From Gammaproteobacteria bacterium UBA2955 (GTDB taxonomy: Bacteria > Pseudomonadota > Gammaproteobacteria > Pseudomonadales > Azotimanducaceae): DNA of 7,595 nucleotides. Positions 6,246-7,595 of this stretch are shown piece after piece (positions within the stretch are counted from its first letter, which is position 1; each line of letters starts with the position of its first letter). The stretch covers positions 1-7,595 of the forward strand of contig DEBN01000038.1 of the NCBI GenBank assembly GCA_002348825.1, in the 5' to 3' direction. The position numbers were made by a program, and so were the translations under genes. The notes under the pieces are model-generated. The model saw only the letters and a program-made list of their open reading frames with translations, was not told the origin of the DNA and searched no databases.

Positions 6246-7031
6246 CTAAGTAATTAGGAATTGCCGCTGTGGATCGTTCGCCGCGTGAGCAGCGCCGTAT
6301 CGTGGATGGATCATCGCTTCATCCGGCGCGTATTGGAGGATATAAGTCTTTCGGATATCTTGGGTAAGATTCGGTCCTGTACGATGGGGCGTAAGGCTCG
6401 AAAAGACAGCCACTGAGCCTGCCTTAACCTCCAGTGGCAGCGCGTCTTTGGGGTGCTCAGCCAGACATTGAAAACCCACAGATGTCCAATCGTGGTGCAA
6501 TGTGCCGTTGACATGCTGACCTGGCGCGATCCATGGGCAACCGTTTTCCACTGTTGCGTCAGTAAGGGCAATCCAACAGGTTAAATACTGTTGCGGTTGC
6601 ACGAAGTTATAGCCGTTGTCCTGATGCCAGGGAAAGTCTTCCTCAGTGCCCGGCCGCTTGTACACCAGTTGGTCCCAGTACAACCGAACTTTCGGGCCAA
6701 TAAGGTCGCGAACCAGGTCCTGCATTGCAGGATGCTCCGCGAAGCGTCGCGCCTGCTCGGAAACCAGTACCGCATGCGCCCGAAACACAATTTCGTCGGG
6801 CCGCGCTATTGTCGGCTGATTCGGATCCATGTCTTGCAGGTCGGCATTACTTTGGGCTTCCAGTGGGTCTAATTCGGCCAGCAGGTTAGAGACCTCTGCA
6901 GCAGAGAAAACATCTGGTAAGACGAAGCCTCCGCGTTCAGAGTAGGCATCAGCCTGTTCTTCGGTTAGATAGCGCATAGGCCCAGGTGGTCGTCGCCAAG
7001 AAAATTCTCGATTTAAAGGATGTAACTTCAT
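6246..7031 (-). CDS. Phytanoyl-CoA dioxygenase (PhyH) family protein
   Basis: This 261-residue protein belongs to the PhyH family of Fe(II)/2-oxoglutarate-dependent oxygenases, cytosolic enzymes that hydroxylate varied small molecules or lipids. The iron triad is visible: His136 and Asp138 in WHQDNGY, and His216 in LTPHRTGPN. Arg227, eleven residues after His216, is the expected 2-oxoglutarate-binding residue. The N-terminal YLTEEQADAYSERGGFVLPD (21-40) and the core ALTDATVENGCPWIAPGQH (155-173) are also typical. All key residues are intact, so activity is likely, but the substrate is not predictable. It has no signal peptide. The start is uncertain: ATG 7031 has only a weak AGGG very close upstream, and Met19 (ATG 6977), just before the conserved region, is an alternative. 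It is divergent from DUF2970 and directly upstream of the TonB_C lipoprotein gene. Confidence 0.92.
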   Translation of the reverse strand: MKLHPLNREFSWRRPPGPMRYLTEEQADAYSERGGFVLPDVFSAAEVSNLLAELDPLEAQSNADLQDMDPNQPTIARPDEIVFRAHAVLVSEQARRFAEHPAMQDLVRDLIGPKVRLYWDQLVYKRPGTEEDFPWHQDNGYNFVQPQQYLTCWIALTDATVENGCPWIAPGQHVNGTLHHDWTSVGFQCLAEHPKDALPLEVKAGSVAVFSSLTPHRTGPNLTQDIRKTYILQYAPDEAMIHPRYGAAHAANDPQRQFLIT

Positions 7032-7097
7032 GCCCTAAGCATGACACTGGGCCGACTCATAATCCAACCACGACAAAGCACCGATTAGCGCAACAGC
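7032..7097. promoter_or_regulatory. Short divergent spacer between PhyH and DUF2970 genes
   Basis: The 66 nt must supply the start signals of both genes unless promoters lie inside coding sequence. On the plus strand ATGACA (7041-7046) resembles a -35 box and CATAAT (7058-7063) a -10 box, but they are only 11 nt apart, too close for a normal sigma70 promoter. No strong inverted repeat is seen. Confidence 0.25.
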
Positions 7098-7349
7098 ATG
7101 AGCCAATCTGAAAAACCTACAAATCCGGATAACCAGCAAGATGGCGAAAACCTGCCGCCGCTGACTTTTCTACAAATGCTTGGCAGCACTCTTTCTGCAG
7201 CACTCGGGGTGCAGTCCGAACGCAATCGAGAGCGGGACTTCAGTCGCGGCAAGGCGAGCCATTTCATACTGATGGGGATCGGCTTTACCGTCGTCTTTGT
7301 GATTGTTATGGCGTTGATCGTAAAACTGGTATTAGCGCAAATCGCTTGA
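7098..7349 (+). CDS. DUF2970 family small membrane protein
   Basis: This 83-residue protein of unknown function matches the DUF2970 family of proteobacteria. A polar, probably disordered N-terminus (1-20) is followed by a short amphipathic segment, LTFLQMLGSTLSAALGV (22-38). Next come the family signature QSERNRERDF (39-48) and GKASHFI (51-57), and one C-terminal membrane helix (about 55-79, rich in Val, Ile, Leu and Phe). The Arg-rich stretch before the helix suggests the N-terminus lies in the cytoplasm. Length is normal for the family. No Shine-Dalgarno is evident before the ATG, but the start fits the usual size. Its last 18 nt overlap the end of the opposing kinase gene. Confidence 0.88.
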   Translation: MSQSEKPTNPDNQQDGENLPPLTFLQMLGSTLSAALGVQSERNRERDFSRGKASHFILMGIGFTVVFVIVMALIVKLVLAQIA

Positions 7350-7595
7350 CTGCGGGGGCACACCTAACCGCGACAGCGCGCATTCAAAGAGCCGCATCCG
7401 CTGCGCATTAAACTGCTTCAATAACTGCAATTGCTCGCGGGCACGGTGCATATTCTCGCCGCGTGCAGAGACTTTAAAGTACTCATCACCACACAAATGG
7501 TCGGTGATGAACCGCACCCCAAGAGTAAAAGCGATGTAAGCGGGCGCGATACTCATTTGCCTTGCTGTTTCAACAGCATCAGCATAGCGCCCGCG
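7332..7595 (-). CDS. Aminoglycoside phosphotransferase/NahK-like kinase family protein, C-terminal part (cut by right window edge)
   Basis: The last 87 residues are visible, open to the window edge and ending at TAA (7334-7332). The stretch FTLGVRFITDHLCGDEYFKV followed by a spaced N-x-x-RAREQLQLLKQF pattern matches the C-terminal helices of phosphotransferase-family proteins of the N-acetylhexosamine 1-kinase (NahK)/'mucin desulfatase' type. In those proteins this region reads roughly TRFL-DY--GD-YF followed by N--RAR-Q. The catalytic loop lies outside the window, so substrate and activity cannot be judged. The internal ATG at 7556 is not the start, since the frame and the homology continue upstream of it. 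The 3' end overlaps the DUF2970 gene by 18 nt tail to tail. Confidence 0.72.
   Translation of the reverse strand, partial: RGRYADAVETARQMSIAPAYIAFTLGVRFITDHLCGDEYFKVSARGENMHRAREQLQLLKQFNAQRMRLFECALSRLGVPPQSSDLR

Noticed and set aside
7041..7063. ATGACA and CATAAT as a DUF2970 promoter
   Set aside because: The spacer is only 11 nt, well below the 16-18 nt needed for a sigma70 promoter.
1..7595. Mobile element, CRISPR array, tRNA/rRNA gene or defence system
   Set aside because: No transposase, integrase, repeated spacer pattern, tRNA-like cloverleaf, toxin-antitoxin pair or nuclease/helicase motif was seen on either strand; gene content is metabolic and housekeeping.

Overview
The window looks like ordinary chromosome from a gammaproteobacterium with moderate-to-high GC, probably a free-living marine or other environmental heterotroph. 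The evidence is the mix of families: a long glutamine-dependent NadE, a stand-alone YiiD C-terminal (MadB-type) hotdog protein, a DUF2970 membrane protein, a TonB C-terminal-domain lipoprotein and a PhyH dioxygenase. This is inference from gene content only. I see no tRNA or rRNA gene, IS element, CRISPR array or phage gene.

Layout. 1-443 (minus): N-terminal part of an acyl-CoA dehydrogenase, cut by the left edge. 444-705: divergent intergenic region with a candidate promoter lying against the nadE start. 706-2649 and 2658-3578 (plus): NAD+ synthase, then an exported metallo-beta-lactamase-fold protein 8 nt downstream, probably one transcript. 3575-4879 (minus): exported M20 peptidase/amidohydrolase, convergent with the MBL gene and sharing a CTAG in which both stop codons lie. 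4992-5294 (minus): small protein of unknown function. 5346-5798 (plus): MadB-like hotdog protein, divergent from the small gene with only 51 nt between start codons. 5865-6245 and 6246-7031 (minus): phytanoyl-CoA dioxygenase family gene followed, with no spacing, by a TonB_C-domain lipoprotein. 7098-7349 (plus): DUF2970 membrane protein. 7332-7595 (minus): C-terminal part of an aminoglycoside-phosphotransferase/NahK-type kinase, overlapping DUF2970 tail to tail by 18 nt and cut by the right edge.

How the genes relate. Most are housekeeping or catabolic single genes rather than one pathway. Lipid and acyl metabolism recurs (acyl-CoA dehydrogenase, MadB-like decarboxylase/thioesterase, PhyH), and three products are predicted to be exported (MBL-fold protein, M20 hydrolase, TonB_C lipoprotein). 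The region is compact, with two convergent 3' overlaps, one stop/start abutment and one very short divergent spacer. I found no convincing new multi-gene system. The points most worth a second look are the possible leaderless nadE mRNA, the altered zinc-ligand motif of the MBL protein, the anchor-less TonB_C lipoprotein coupled to a dioxygenase, and the unassigned 100-residue protein divergent from madB.
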